This document shows, piece by piece, positions 19,909-26,645 of a DNA stretch of 64,000 bases (position 1 is the stretch's first letter; each line of letters starts with the position of its first letter). Under the pieces are notes generated by a model that saw nothing but the letters and a program-made list of their open reading frames with translations, was not told the DNA's origin and searched no databases. The position numbers and the translations under genes were made by a program. Source of the DNA: Aromatoleum toluclasticum ATCC 700605 (GTDB lineage: Bacteria > Pseudomonadota > Gammaproteobacteria > Burkholderiales > Rhodocyclaceae); the NCBI RefSeq assembly GCF_000378245.1, contig NZ_KB899501.1, forward strand, positions 123,458-187,457. Direction: 5' to 3'.

Positions 19909-21476
19909 GCTGCTTTCTCCATCTGGCGAACTTCCTTGCGGCTGTAGGCGATCATTTCGGGGACGTTGGCGCGCACCAACGCGGCGGCGAGTGGCGGGCT
20001 GACGCTGTTGCCGCACATGCGCACCTGGGCGTGCTTCGGCAGGCGCCGGTCGTTGATGACCGGAGCGAACACGTAGCTCGCTGGGAAGCCTTGCGCGGCG
20101 TAGAGCTCGTGCGGTTCGAGCATGCGCATGCCAATGTCGGCGATCGCGTATTGCTCGCCGGCGACGGTCACCAAGCCGAGGCGGTCCTTCGTCGGGATCG
20201 TGTGCATCGGGTCGCGGCAGTCCTGATCCTGGCCGCCTTCGCTGTAGTACTTGACCAGGAAGGCGCGGACCTCGGCGTGATGGGTGCCGCCTGCGCTGAC
20301 CGTGTGCAGGGGTTCGTCCGTTCCGGCGGCGCTGCTGGTACCGCGCAGCTTCACCATGTTGGACGTGACGAGGTGGTGATGGTCCTGCGTGGTCAGGGTG
20401 CTGATCGGCGATTGCAGCGGCCAGCCCGGTGTCTCGTTGCCGCCGTAGTGCTTGGCGAGGAAGGCAGTGACCAAGGCGTGCTTCTGGCCGTCGACGGCGG
20501 TGCCGAGCGGCTTGTGCAGGCCCGGTACGCGCGGGGCCTGGCCGGGGCGTTCGCCGTAGCCCGTCTGCACCAATGTCGGAACGCAAAGCGCGTGCCGGGC
20601 CTCGCTGGTGACGGTGGTCATGGGGGCCGATGAAGCCCACGCGGCGCTGTCACCGCTGCCGCGATGATCGATGCCAACGATGAACGGTTGCGCCGTCTCG
20701 ATCACATACCGCCGAATCCCGCGCGCGATGCGCCGCAGCGTCGCCTCGGCGAGCGGCTTCCTACGCTCGAAAATGCTCGGGCAGGGGATTGTCCAGTCGA
20801 TGCACTCCGCGGCCGTGCGCCACGGCTTGCGGTGGCCGGCTTTCACCTCTGGCGAGCTGGGCGCGCCGTGCGTCGGCGCCGGCCAGACGATCGGGTTGCC
20901 GTCGCAGCGGGCGATGAGGAAAAGGCGTTTGCGGATCGTCGGCGCGCCATAGTCGCAGGCGCGCAGCTCGCGGTGCTCGACGGCGTAGCCCTTCTCCTGC
21001 AGCTGCCGGATGAAGCTGCGAAAGGTTTGGCCCTTGCGCACGGGGCAGGGATGGCCGTCGGCGGTGAGCGGGCCCCAGGTGCGGAACTCCTCGACGTTCT
21101 CGAGGATGATCACGCGCGGCCGCACGAGCGCCGCCCAGCGCTGGACGATCCACGCCAGGCCGCGGATCTTCTTCTCGCGCGGCTTGCCGCCCTTGGCCTT
21201 GCTGAAGTGCTTGCAGTCCGGGCTGAACCACGCGAGCCCGACCGGGCGGCCCTGGGTGGCTTGGAGCGGATCCACATCCCACACGCTTTCGCAGTGGTGC
21301 TGCGTCTGCGGGTGGTTGATGTGGTGCATCGCGACGGCTTCGGGGTCGTGGTTGATCGCGATGTCGACGTGCCGACCGAGCGCGAGCTCGATGCCGCAGG
21401 ACGCACCGCCCCCGCCGGCGAAGTTGTCGACGATGAGTTCCTGTTGCAGGTCGAGGATGAACTGGTCGCGGATCAC
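19905..21476 (-). CDS. DNA (cytosine-5-)-methyltransferase
   Basis: A 523-aa phage C5 methylase. Motif I is FAGGGGASCGIELAL near residue 20, the catalytic motif IV is SPDCKHFSKAKGG, motif VI is ILENVEEF, and motif X is near the C-terminus (VRMCGNSVSPPLA). A large insert (about residues 260-420) with repeated TLTT/TVTS/TIPT segments forms the target-recognition region. No restriction enzyme is adjacent, so it is probably an orphan methylase protecting phage DNA or altering host methylation. The start overlaps the DUF5131 stop by ATGA. Confidence 0.92.
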   Translation of the reverse strand: MIRDQFILDLQQELIVDNFAGGGGASCGIELALGRHVDIAINHDPEAVAMHHINHPQTQHHCESVWDVDPLQATQGRPVGLAWFSPDCKHFSKAKGGKPREKKIRGLAWIVQRWAALVRPRVIILENVEEFRTWGPLTADGHPCPVRKGQTFRSFIRQLQEKGYAVEHRELRACDYGAPTIRKRLFLIARCDGNPIVWPAPTHGAPSSPEVKAGHRKPWRTAAECIDWTIPCPSIFERRKPLAEATLRRIARGIRRYVIETAQPFIVGIDHRGSGDSAAWASSAPMTTVTSEARHALCVPTLVQTGYGERPGQAPRVPGLHKPLGTAVDGQKHALVTAFLAKHYGGNETPGWPLQSPISTLTTQDHHHLVTSNMVKLRGTSSAAGTDEPLHTVSAGGTHHAEVRAFLVKYYSEGGQDQDCRDPMHTIPTKDRLGLVTVAGEQYAIADIGMRMLEPHELYAAQGFPASYVFAPVINDRRLPKHAQVRMCGNSVSPPLAAALVRANVPEMIAYSRKEVRQMEKAA

Positions 21477-22519
21477 CGGAAGGCCTCCGGGTATGCGTCG
21501 TGCAACACGCCGTCAAGCAGTCGGCCGGCGAGCTTCTTGCCGACCTTCTGCATGTAGCAGTCATCACCATCGCAAGCGTTCGCAAGATCACGGCCATTGC
21601 GGCCTGCGCCGGTAAGGCGGATGCACGGCCATTTCGTTGCGCTGGGGTCGATTTCAGCCGCCGCTTGTCCGCAGGTCAGCGTGTGATAGCAGTCGCTGCG
21701 CGGCGCCCACTCGCCCCACTGTTTGAACAGGAACGTCACGCCGGCCACCGCACACTGGTCACGCAGGGTACGGGCCCACTGCGGATGCATTGGCCGCGAC
21801 TTCGGGCCGGATTCGCCGCCGACGACTACCCAATGCAGTCCGTAGTTGAGGCCATCTCGGCGCTGACCGTCCGGCTGCTGCAGGAGGCGCAAATCCACTG
21901 ACCCGAGAAGCGGCTCGGCACTGATCCAGCGCACGGCGGATGGCGTATCGAGCAGCAGCGGGATGCGTGCCGCGGCCGTTTCCTGGTCCTCGATGCTGAC
22001 GCCAAGCCAGACGTTAGGCAGCGGCCACGCGGAGAACACGCTGACGAGATTCCCGGGTTCTCCGACGTGCGAGATGTTGGCATACCGTTGTGGCTCCATG
22101 CTTTCAGCGATCATGTCGCCTGCTCGGGCCCAGTCATCGCGCCGCGCGCTCGACGACAGGTAGTCGCGCATCCGCTCCGGACGTTTCGTCAGCACCTGGT
22201 ACGTGTGATGGGGAGTCAGTGCCATGGCCGCAAACACCCGGTCGATGAAAGCATCGGGTACATCCGAGTGGAACAGGTCAGACATAGAATTGACGAAGAT
22301 ACGGCGCGGCTTGGTCCAGCGCAGCGGGAGCGCAATCACGTCATCGTGGCACTGCACGTCGGTGAACTTCCGGCCGAAGTAGCGCGTCGACTTGTTTGCC
22401 GACAGCCGCGCCCAGTCGCGCTCGGCGTAGCAGTGTTTGCAGCCGGCAGAAACCTTGCTGCACCCGGTCACCGGGTTCCATGTGGCATCGGTCCATTCGA
22501 TGCCGGTCGAGTCGCTCAT
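21473..22519 (-). CDS. DUF5131 (phage Gp37/Gp68-like) protein
   Basis: A 348-aa member of the phage Gp37/Gp68 family, which resembles radical-SAM proteins: GIEWTDATWNPVTGCSKVS at the start, then a CKHCYAE cysteine cluster, and VVVGGESGPKSRP and FLFKQWGEW near the end. The reaction is unknown; related proteins are often linked to nucleic-acid modification. The ATG at 22519 overlaps the reverse transcriptase stop (ATGA), placing it directly downstream of the DGR in one transcript. Confidence 0.88.
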   Translation of the reverse strand: MSDSTGIEWTDATWNPVTGCSKVSAGCKHCYAERDWARLSANKSTRYFGRKFTDVQCHDDVIALPLRWTKPRRIFVNSMSDLFHSDVPDAFIDRVFAAMALTPHHTYQVLTKRPERMRDYLSSSARRDDWARAGDMIAESMEPQRYANISHVGEPGNLVSVFSAWPLPNVWLGVSIEDQETAAARIPLLLDTPSAVRWISAEPLLGSVDLRLLQQPDGQRRDGLNYGLHWVVVGGESGPKSRPMHPQWARTLRDQCAVAGVTFLFKQWGEWAPRSDCYHTLTCGQAAAEIDPSATKWPCIRLTGAGRNGRDLANACDGDDCYMQKVGKKLAGRLLDGVLHDAYPEAFR

Positions 22520-23502
22520 CGTGTCGCTCCTGTGTGCGTGAGCATCGCCCGGTAGGACGTCAGCGATTCCGTCCGGTCGATGCCCTGGGTTTCGTGTTGG
22601 CGCAGCCGGTGGTGGTAGCGGCTGCGGATGTATCGGCCGGCGCTGAGGTGGTTCTGCCAGACGACGTATCCGAGGAAAGGAATGCCGTCGGCGACCGGAG
22701 CGAGCCGCACCTTGCGGGGGTGGATCACCAGGCCGTCGGCGGAGAGGTGCTCGACGATCGCGGTGCACATGCGGCGAAGTTCGTCACGGTCGGGTCCGAG
22801 CAGGACCATGTCGTCGACGTAGCGGATGTAGTGGCGCACGCGCAGCGTCTCCTTCATCCAGTGATCGAAGTCGTTCAGGTAGATGTTCGCGAAGAGCTGC
22901 GACGACAGGTTGCCGATGGGCATGCCCTTCGCCGCGGTCTGGTGGTACGGGCTACCGGTCGGGAAGAGCGCGTCGTAGCGGTCGTCGGTGCGGAAGGAAT
23001 CCACCAGGTCGGTGATCAGCTGCCGCAGATCGTGGTCGCCGACGTAGCGCAGCACGCGCGCCTTGAGGCGGTCGTGGCGGACGGCGTAGAAGTACTTGCT
23101 GATGTCGAGCTGCAGCACCCAGCGTGCGTCCTGCGCGCGGGCGAACTGGGCGAGACGGGCGACGGCGGCATGGGTGCCGCGCTCGGGCAGGTTGCCGTAG
23201 GTGTCGTGGATGAAGCGCGGCTGCCAGATCGGCAGCAGGTACTCGTAGAGCATCCAGTGCACGATGCGGTCCTTCATCGGCGCATCGACCACGTCACGCC
23301 ACTTCTTCTCGCGGACGGTGAATGTCTTGTACGGACCGAAGGTGTAGCTACGGCTGCGCAGGCGCTGCTGGATGGTGGCGAGGTAGCGCAGCGGGTCTTC
23401 GGCGAATCGCTGGATGCGGATGCACCGGCCCTTGTTCCGGCGGGCCTTGAGCCAGCAGGCGAAGAGGTTGTCGATGGTGGTGAGGTCGGCGAAGGTGGTC
23501 AT
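22516..23502 (-). CDS. DGR reverse transcriptase (Brt-type)
   Basis: Copies the template repeat RNA into adenine-mutated cDNA that replaces the variable repeats. At 328 aa it has the small size of DGR enzymes, with fingers and palm and a short thumb but no RNase H, maturase or endonuclease domain. The palm aspartates are in QLDISKYF (about residue 133) and YVDDMVLL (228-231). The segment GMPIGNLSSQLFANIYL (193-209) has the I-G-x-x-x-S-Q form typical of DGR enzymes, instead of the QGxxxSP of retroviral or group II intron enzymes. The ATG at 23502 overlaps the stop of the upstream gene (ATGA) and its stop overlaps the next start. Confidence 0.96.
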   Translation of the reverse strand: MTTFADLTTIDNLFACWLKARRNKGRCIRIQRFAEDPLRYLATIQQRLRSRSYTFGPYKTFTVREKKWRDVVDAPMKDRIVHWMLYEYLLPIWQPRFIHDTYGNLPERGTHAAVARLAQFARAQDARWVLQLDISKYFYAVRHDRLKARVLRYVGDHDLRQLITDLVDSFRTDDRYDALFPTGSPYHQTAAKGMPIGNLSSQLFANIYLNDFDHWMKETLRVRHYIRYVDDMVLLGPDRDELRRMCTAIVEHLSADGLVIHPRKVRLAPVADGIPFLGYVVWQNHLSAGRYIRSRYHHRLRQHETQGIDRTESLTSYRAMLTHTGATR

Positions 23503-24038
23503 TCTGCCGCCGACAGTTCGTGGAGCGTACCGCCATTCGCGAGCCAATCCCGCACCCAGGCCGGACGCTGGCCTCTGCCGCTCCACGTCATGACAGGGAG
23601 CCCCCCGTTCTTGAGCAGGTAGATCGGCTGGCCTTTCTTGAGCAGTCCGCGTGATCTCAGCCGTTTCAGGCTGTCGTTGCCGATGAAGGGCAAGCAGCGC
23701 TGTCCCGCGATGCATACGGGCGGGAACAGGAGCGCGAGCTGGTCACCGTGTTCCACCGCGGCACCCGTAGGCCCCGCGGCGGTTCCCGGTTGGGCGCTGT
23801 TGCGCCGTGCTTTCGGAGCGGGGGCCCCGGGAAGCGCTCGACCAAGAAGGGACCTCCCGTCGGCGGTGCCGACGTCCAGGCCGTGAATCCTTGGGTCAGC
23901 GGAAGCCGACGTTGTCGTTCTCGTTGTCGGGCCAGTCGTTGTTGAGGTTGAACACGCCGGCATTCGAGTTCGAGTCCCAGTAGCCGCCCCGGATGAGGGC
24001 GTTGCCGGACCTTCCAGAGCGCTCCCCTTGTCGGTCAT
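23499..24038 (-). CDS. TR-spanning ORF with C-terminal H-NS-like DNA-binding motif
   Basis: This frame starts with an ATG that overlaps the accessory-gene stop by ATGA, and ends with a stop that overlaps the reverse transcriptase start by ATGA. Residues about 10-50 are the template repeat read in a different frame from the target proteins, giving a Thr/Ser-rich low-complexity stretch. Residues about 80-179 look like a normal protein, ending in TWSGRGQRPAWVRDWLANG (151-169), which matches the C-terminal DNA-binding domain of H-NS-family proteins (core SGRG followed by an aromatic). A shorter product from the GTG at 23756 (85 aa) is the alternative if ribosomes do not cross the TR. The H-NS-like part is well supported; translation of the TR is an inference from the double overlap. 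Confidence 0.65.
   Translation of the reverse strand: MTDKGSALEGPATPSSGAATGTRTRMPACSTSTTTGPTTRTTTSASADPRIHGLDVGTADGRSLLGRALPGAPAPKARRNSAQPGTAAGPTGAAVEHGDQLALLFPPVCIAGQRCLPFIGNDSLKRLRSRGLLKKGQPIYLLKNGGLPVMTWSGRGQRPAWVRDWLANGGTLHELSAAE
23859..23873 (-). other. Small hairpin just 3' of the TR
   Basis: GTCGGC and GCCGAC arms around 3 bases, 16 bases downstream of the TR on the minus strand. In the Bordetella phage DGR the RNA spacer between TR and reverse transcriptase is structured and needed for cDNA priming; this could be part of an equivalent element. The structure itself is minimal. Confidence 0.35.
23890..24011 (-). repeat. DGR template repeat (TR)
   Basis: A 122-base sequence matching both variable repeats without gaps. 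In the target frame it holds nine Asn codons (AAC or AAT), the codons that adenine mutagenesis can turn into many residues without making stops. Its IMH*-like 3' end (GCTGACCC on the minus strand) differs from the IMH of both VRs (GCTGCACC). It lies between the Avd-like gene and the reverse transcriptase, as in Bordetella phage BPP-1. Confidence 0.96.
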
Positions 24039-24880
24039 GGCTGCACCTGCTGGGCTTTGAGAAGGCCGCCCACCAGCCGGCCAAGCTCGACGGCTGAGCC
24101 CGCGCGGTGCTCGAAGTTGAGCTTGAGCGGGCTCAGGCGCGGGGCCTGGGTGAGGTAGTGCTTGAGGAGGTCGACGTCAGCCGACAGGGCGCGCAGCAGC
24201 GCCGGCTTGTTCTCCTCGAGGCCGAAGGCGAACACGGCGCGCATGATCCGCGCCATCGTCGCGCGCAGGGTTTCGCCGTAGGTGGTGCGCACGTCGCGTG
24301 GCATCTTGATGACGTCCTGCAGGAGCACGGTGTCGAGGTCCTGGGCGTGGCTCTTGAGCTTGAATCCGGCGGTGTCAGGATTGGTGAGCAGGTGCTTGGC
24401 GGCGGCCTTGTTGAGTTCGCCGCGCTGGCGCAGGTCGGCGATGGTGTCGCGGATGAGCTCGTCCGTGACGGTGGCGAGCACCGAGGCGTTGCCGGACGGC
24501 TGCTCGGACACATAGACGGTGTGGCCGTTCGCCTGGGTGCCGAGCGCGACGACGTAGGGGATGCCGAACTCGGCGACCATTGGCCACAGGCGGCGCTTGA
24601 AGTTGCCGGCGGGGAAGCCGACGCGCAGGTGCGGATCGGTAGCGGTGCCGACGAGTTTGAGTTTGTAGCGCTTGAGAATGTTGAGCGCGTAGGCGCTGCG
24701 GTCGTAGCCGTGCAGGAACTTGCCGGCCTGCACCAGGATCAGGTGCCCTGGGTGCTGCGCCTCGAGCTTGGCGGCGATCGCCGCAACCGGGTCGGCCTGC
24801 CCGAGGCCGACTTCGATGCCGCGAAAGGCACGAATCGAGAACTCGGTTTGCTCGGTGGTGGTGGGGTGGGTGTCGTGCAT
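24035..24880 (-). CDS. DGR accessory protein: MutS domain I-like plus Avd-like fusion
   Basis: The N-terminal part (about residues 25-105) resembles the mismatch-recognition domain I of MutS: KLEAQHPGHLILVQAGKFLH, then VGFPAGNFKRRLWPMVAEFG, aligned by eye with LKAQHP, the MGDFYELF region and the AGIPYHA region of MutS. The C-terminal part (about residues 180-275) resembles the four-helix accessory variability determinant Avd (MPRDVRTTYGETLRATMARI, then LSPLKLNFEHRAGSAVELGR and LVGGLL). Avd binds the reverse transcriptase and TR RNA. MutS-like DGR accessory proteins are known. The ATG at 24880 is taken as start; a GTG at 24916 falls inside the VR1 hairpin. The stop overlaps the next start (ATGA). 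Confidence 0.82.
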   Translation of the reverse strand: MHDTHPTTTEQTEFSIRAFRGIEVGLGQADPVAAIAAKLEAQHPGHLILVQAGKFLHGYDRSAYALNILKRYKLKLVGTATDPHLRVGFPAGNFKRRLWPMVAEFGIPYVVALGTQANGHTVYVSEQPSGNASVLATVTDELIRDTIADLRQRGELNKAAAKHLLTNPDTAGFKLKSHAQDLDTVLLQDVIKMPRDVRTTYGETLRATMARIMRAVFAFGLEENKPALLRALSADVDLLKHYLTQAPRLSPLKLNFEHRAGSAVELGRLVGGLLKAQQVQP

Positions 24881-24908
24881 GGTGTCGAGCGGTTGGGGTG
24901 CTGTGCGG

Positions 24909-24934
24909 CCGGTCACCGCTTACGCAGTGACCGG
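24909..24934 (-). other. Hairpin downstream of VR1
   Basis: CCGGTCAC and GTGACCGG arms (8 bp), then T-G, G-C and C-G pairs, close a GTAA tetraloop on the minus strand. It lies 26 bases past VR1. An almost identical hairpin follows VR2 and none follows the TR. In the Bordetella phage DGR a GC-rich hairpin/cruciform with a 4-base loop just after the VR is needed for efficient retrohoming. Confidence 0.82.
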
Positions 24935-24957
24935 AGACCAGGGTTCAGAGACCCGCG

Positions 24958-25869
24958 TTACTTGGTGCAGCGGAAGCCGACGCTGCCGCGCTCGTAGTCG
25001 GGCCAGTCGTTGCTGAGGTAGAACACGCCGGCACGCGAGCGCGAGTCCCAGTAGCCGCCCCGGAGGAGGGCGAAGCCGGACCAATTCGCGCCGTCCTGCG
25101 GTCTCCAGCCCATACCCTTCTCGAGTGACGGTAAGGGCGCCGTGGTCAGGCTGATCGAGTCGGCCGCGATGCGCGTTGTCAGGCCCTGTTCGTCGCCCTG
25201 CACATCGTCGAAAACCCACGTGAAGGCGTTGCCGGCGAAGTCGTAGATGCGTTCGCCGTTGCTGAGCAGGTGCCAGCGGCGCTCGTCGGGGTCTATCGGC
25301 TCAAGGCTCGACCCTTGCGCGGCGCTCACGCTGCCCTTGCGCAGGCCCTGATAGATCGACCCTTCGCCGACCTTGCCGCCGGTCCAGTTGATGTCCTGCT
25401 GCGCGATGTCGTGCGCGATGGCGAGTGCCTGCGTCTCTGTGATGAGGCGCGTGTCGGCGCGTTCGCAGGCGGCGCGGGCATCGTGGTAGTTGATCTCGAC
25501 CCACGGCGCGCCGTCCTTCGACTGGCTGCACAGGTACTGGCTCGCCTGGAAGGCCGGCACGACCAGGCCGGAGGGGAGCGTTGTCTCGGGAACAGTAACG
25601 AAGGCGCCGAGCTCGATGCGGTCGATCTGTGCGAGCAGGTCCGCAGCGAGCTGCGGATAGTTGTCCTCGCAGGACTCGGCATAGGCGCGCAGTGCGGGCT
25701 TGGCGTGCGGATCGTGGTCGAGATCGAGGACGAAATAGCGCGCGCCGTGGCGATCGCCGCCGGGGGCGTCACGGCCGTCGACGCGGCTGACGTTGAACTT
25801 GTGAATCAGGCCCTGCTCGGTGGCGGGCGTCGCGGGGTCGCGTTCGGCGAATGCGGTGGCTTTTTGCAT
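24958..25869 (-). CDS. DGR target protein 1 (FGE-sulfatase/C-type-lectin fold)
   Basis: A 303-aa protein. Residues 1-90 form a domain seen in phage proteins (LIHKFNVSRVDGRDAPGG, then ARYFVLDLDHDPHAKPALRA). Residues about 95-303 form an FGE-sulfatase-type C-type-lectin domain (VTVPETTLPSGLVVPAFQAS, LITETQALAIAHDIA, GNAFTWVFDDVQG, GMGWRPQDG) ending in the variable repeat RGGYWDSRSRAGVFYLSNDW and the closing VGFRCTK. No signal peptide is present. The ATG at 25869 follows AAGGAATT. As in other DGR targets, the diversified residues should line one ligand-binding face. The ligand is unknown. Confidence 0.93.
   Translation of the reverse strand: MQKATAFAERDPATPATEQGLIHKFNVSRVDGRDAPGGDRHGARYFVLDLDHDPHAKPALRAYAESCEDNYPQLAADLLAQIDRIELGAFVTVPETTLPSGLVVPAFQASQYLCSQSKDGAPWVEINYHDARAACERADTRLITETQALAIAHDIAQQDINWTGGKVGEGSIYQGLRKGSVSAAQGSSLEPIDPDERRWHLLSNGERIYDFAGNAFTWVFDDVQGDEQGLTTRIAADSISLTTAPLPSLEKGMGWRPQDGANWSGFALLRGGYWDSRSRAGVFYLSNDWPDYERGSVGFRCTK
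24961..25082 (-). repeat. Variable repeat 1 (VR1)
   Basis: Gap-free match to the TR over 122 bases. All 14 core differences are at TR adenines: AAC to TTC, CGC, TAC (twice), AGC (twice) and CGC again, AAT to CGT, ATC to CTC, GAC to GGC. The only other differences are two bases in the IMH end. VR1 encodes the last 40 residues of target protein 1. Confidence 0.97.
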
Positions 25870-25893
25870 GGCGAATTCCTTGTGCTGAGAGGG

Positions 25894-25921
25894 TCCGGTC
25901 ACCGCTGACGCAGTGACCGGA
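25894..25921 (-). other. Hairpin downstream of VR2
   Basis: Same CCGGTCAC/GTGACCGG stem as after VR1, with a GTCA loop. The flanking GGTCTCTGA-CCC-GGTCTC bases are also kept, giving a conserved block of about 45 bases after each VR. It lies 24 bases past VR2, between target gene 2 and target gene 1. Confidence 0.82.
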
Positions 25922-25930
25922 GACCGGGGA

Positions 25931-26623
25931 TCAGAGACCAATGGGCTTGGTGCAGCGGAAGCCGACGATGTCGTACTCGCGGTCGGGCCAGACGTAGCTG
26001 AGGCGGAACACGCCGGCAAGCGAGTCCGAGTCCCAGTAGCCGCCCCGGATGAGGGCGTAGCCGGACCAATCCGCGCCGGCCTGCGGGCGCCAGCCCATAC
26101 CCTTCTGCATCCGCTCGAACGGCGCCTTAATCGAGGGCGAGGCCTCGGCGAAGGGGTGTGCGACGACGCCTTCCTCGTCGCCCTGCAAGTCGTCGAAGAT
26201 CCACTGATAGACGTTGCCGTTGAGATCGCAGATGCGCTCACCATTGGAGAGCGTCAGCCAGCGGCGCTCGCTCTCGTCGGTGGGCTGGTAGGTGCCGGGC
26301 TGCGCCTCCTCGACCATCCAGTTGCGCAGCCCCTGGAAGAGTTCGCCCTCGCCGACGGCGCCGCCCGTCCAGTTGCAGGCCTGCGCAGCGACGTTGTGCG
26401 CGATCGCGAGCCATTGGCGCTCGGTGATGAGCGCGAAGCCCGCGGCCTTGCAGTCCTCGATCGCGGCGCGGTAGTTGATCCGCACCCAGGGCGTGCCCTC
26501 GGCGGTGACGACGGCCTGGCCGTCCTTGCTCCGGCTGCAGGCGTACTGGCCGACCTGAAAGGCCGGGACGATGGTGCCGTCGGGGAGCGTGGTTTCCGGG
26601 ACGGTGATGAAGAAGTTGTGCAT
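25931..26623 (-). CDS. DGR target protein 2 (FGE-sulfatase/C-type-lectin fold)
   Basis: A 230-aa paralogue of target protein 1 lacking its N-terminal domain. It starts directly with FFITVPETTLPDGTIVPAFQ and shares NWTGGAVGEGELFQGLRNW and GMGWRPQAGADWSGYAL. The variable repeat encodes RGGYWDSDSLAGVFRLSYVW and the following segment to VGFRCTK, plus four extra residues. The ATG at 26623 follows GAAGGA. It is in the same operon, 61 bases upstream of target gene 1. Confidence 0.93.
   Translation of the reverse strand: MHNFFITVPETTLPDGTIVPAFQVGQYACSRSKDGQAVVTAEGTPWVRINYRAAIEDCKAAGFALITERQWLAIAHNVAAQACNWTGGAVGEGELFQGLRNWMVEEAQPGTYQPTDESERRWLTLSNGERICDLNGNVYQWIFDDLQGDEEGVVAHPFAEASPSIKAPFERMQKGMGWRPQAGADWSGYALIRGGYWDSDSLAGVFRLSYVWPDREYDIVGFRCTKPIGL
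25946..26067 (-). repeat. Variable repeat 2 (VR2)
   Basis: Gap-free match to the TR. All 13 core differences are at TR adenines (for example AAT to CTT, AAC to CGC twice, GAC to GTC). It differs from VR1 at many of the same codons, so the two copies were mutagenised independently. Its IMH end is identical to that of VR1. Confidence 0.97.
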
Positions 26624-26645
26624 GATGTCCTTCTCGGGTGGTGGA

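Noticed and set aside
22516..23502. Retron, Abi-type or group II intron reverse transcriptase
   Set aside because: The adjacent TR/VR pair with adenine-only changes, the Avd-like gene and the absence of a maturase domain or msr/msd region fit a DGR instead.
24958..26244. Long start for target protein 1 at 26244
   Set aside because: The extra 125 codons are an out-of-frame reading of target gene 2 and VR2; the ATG at 25869 has a good ribosome binding site.
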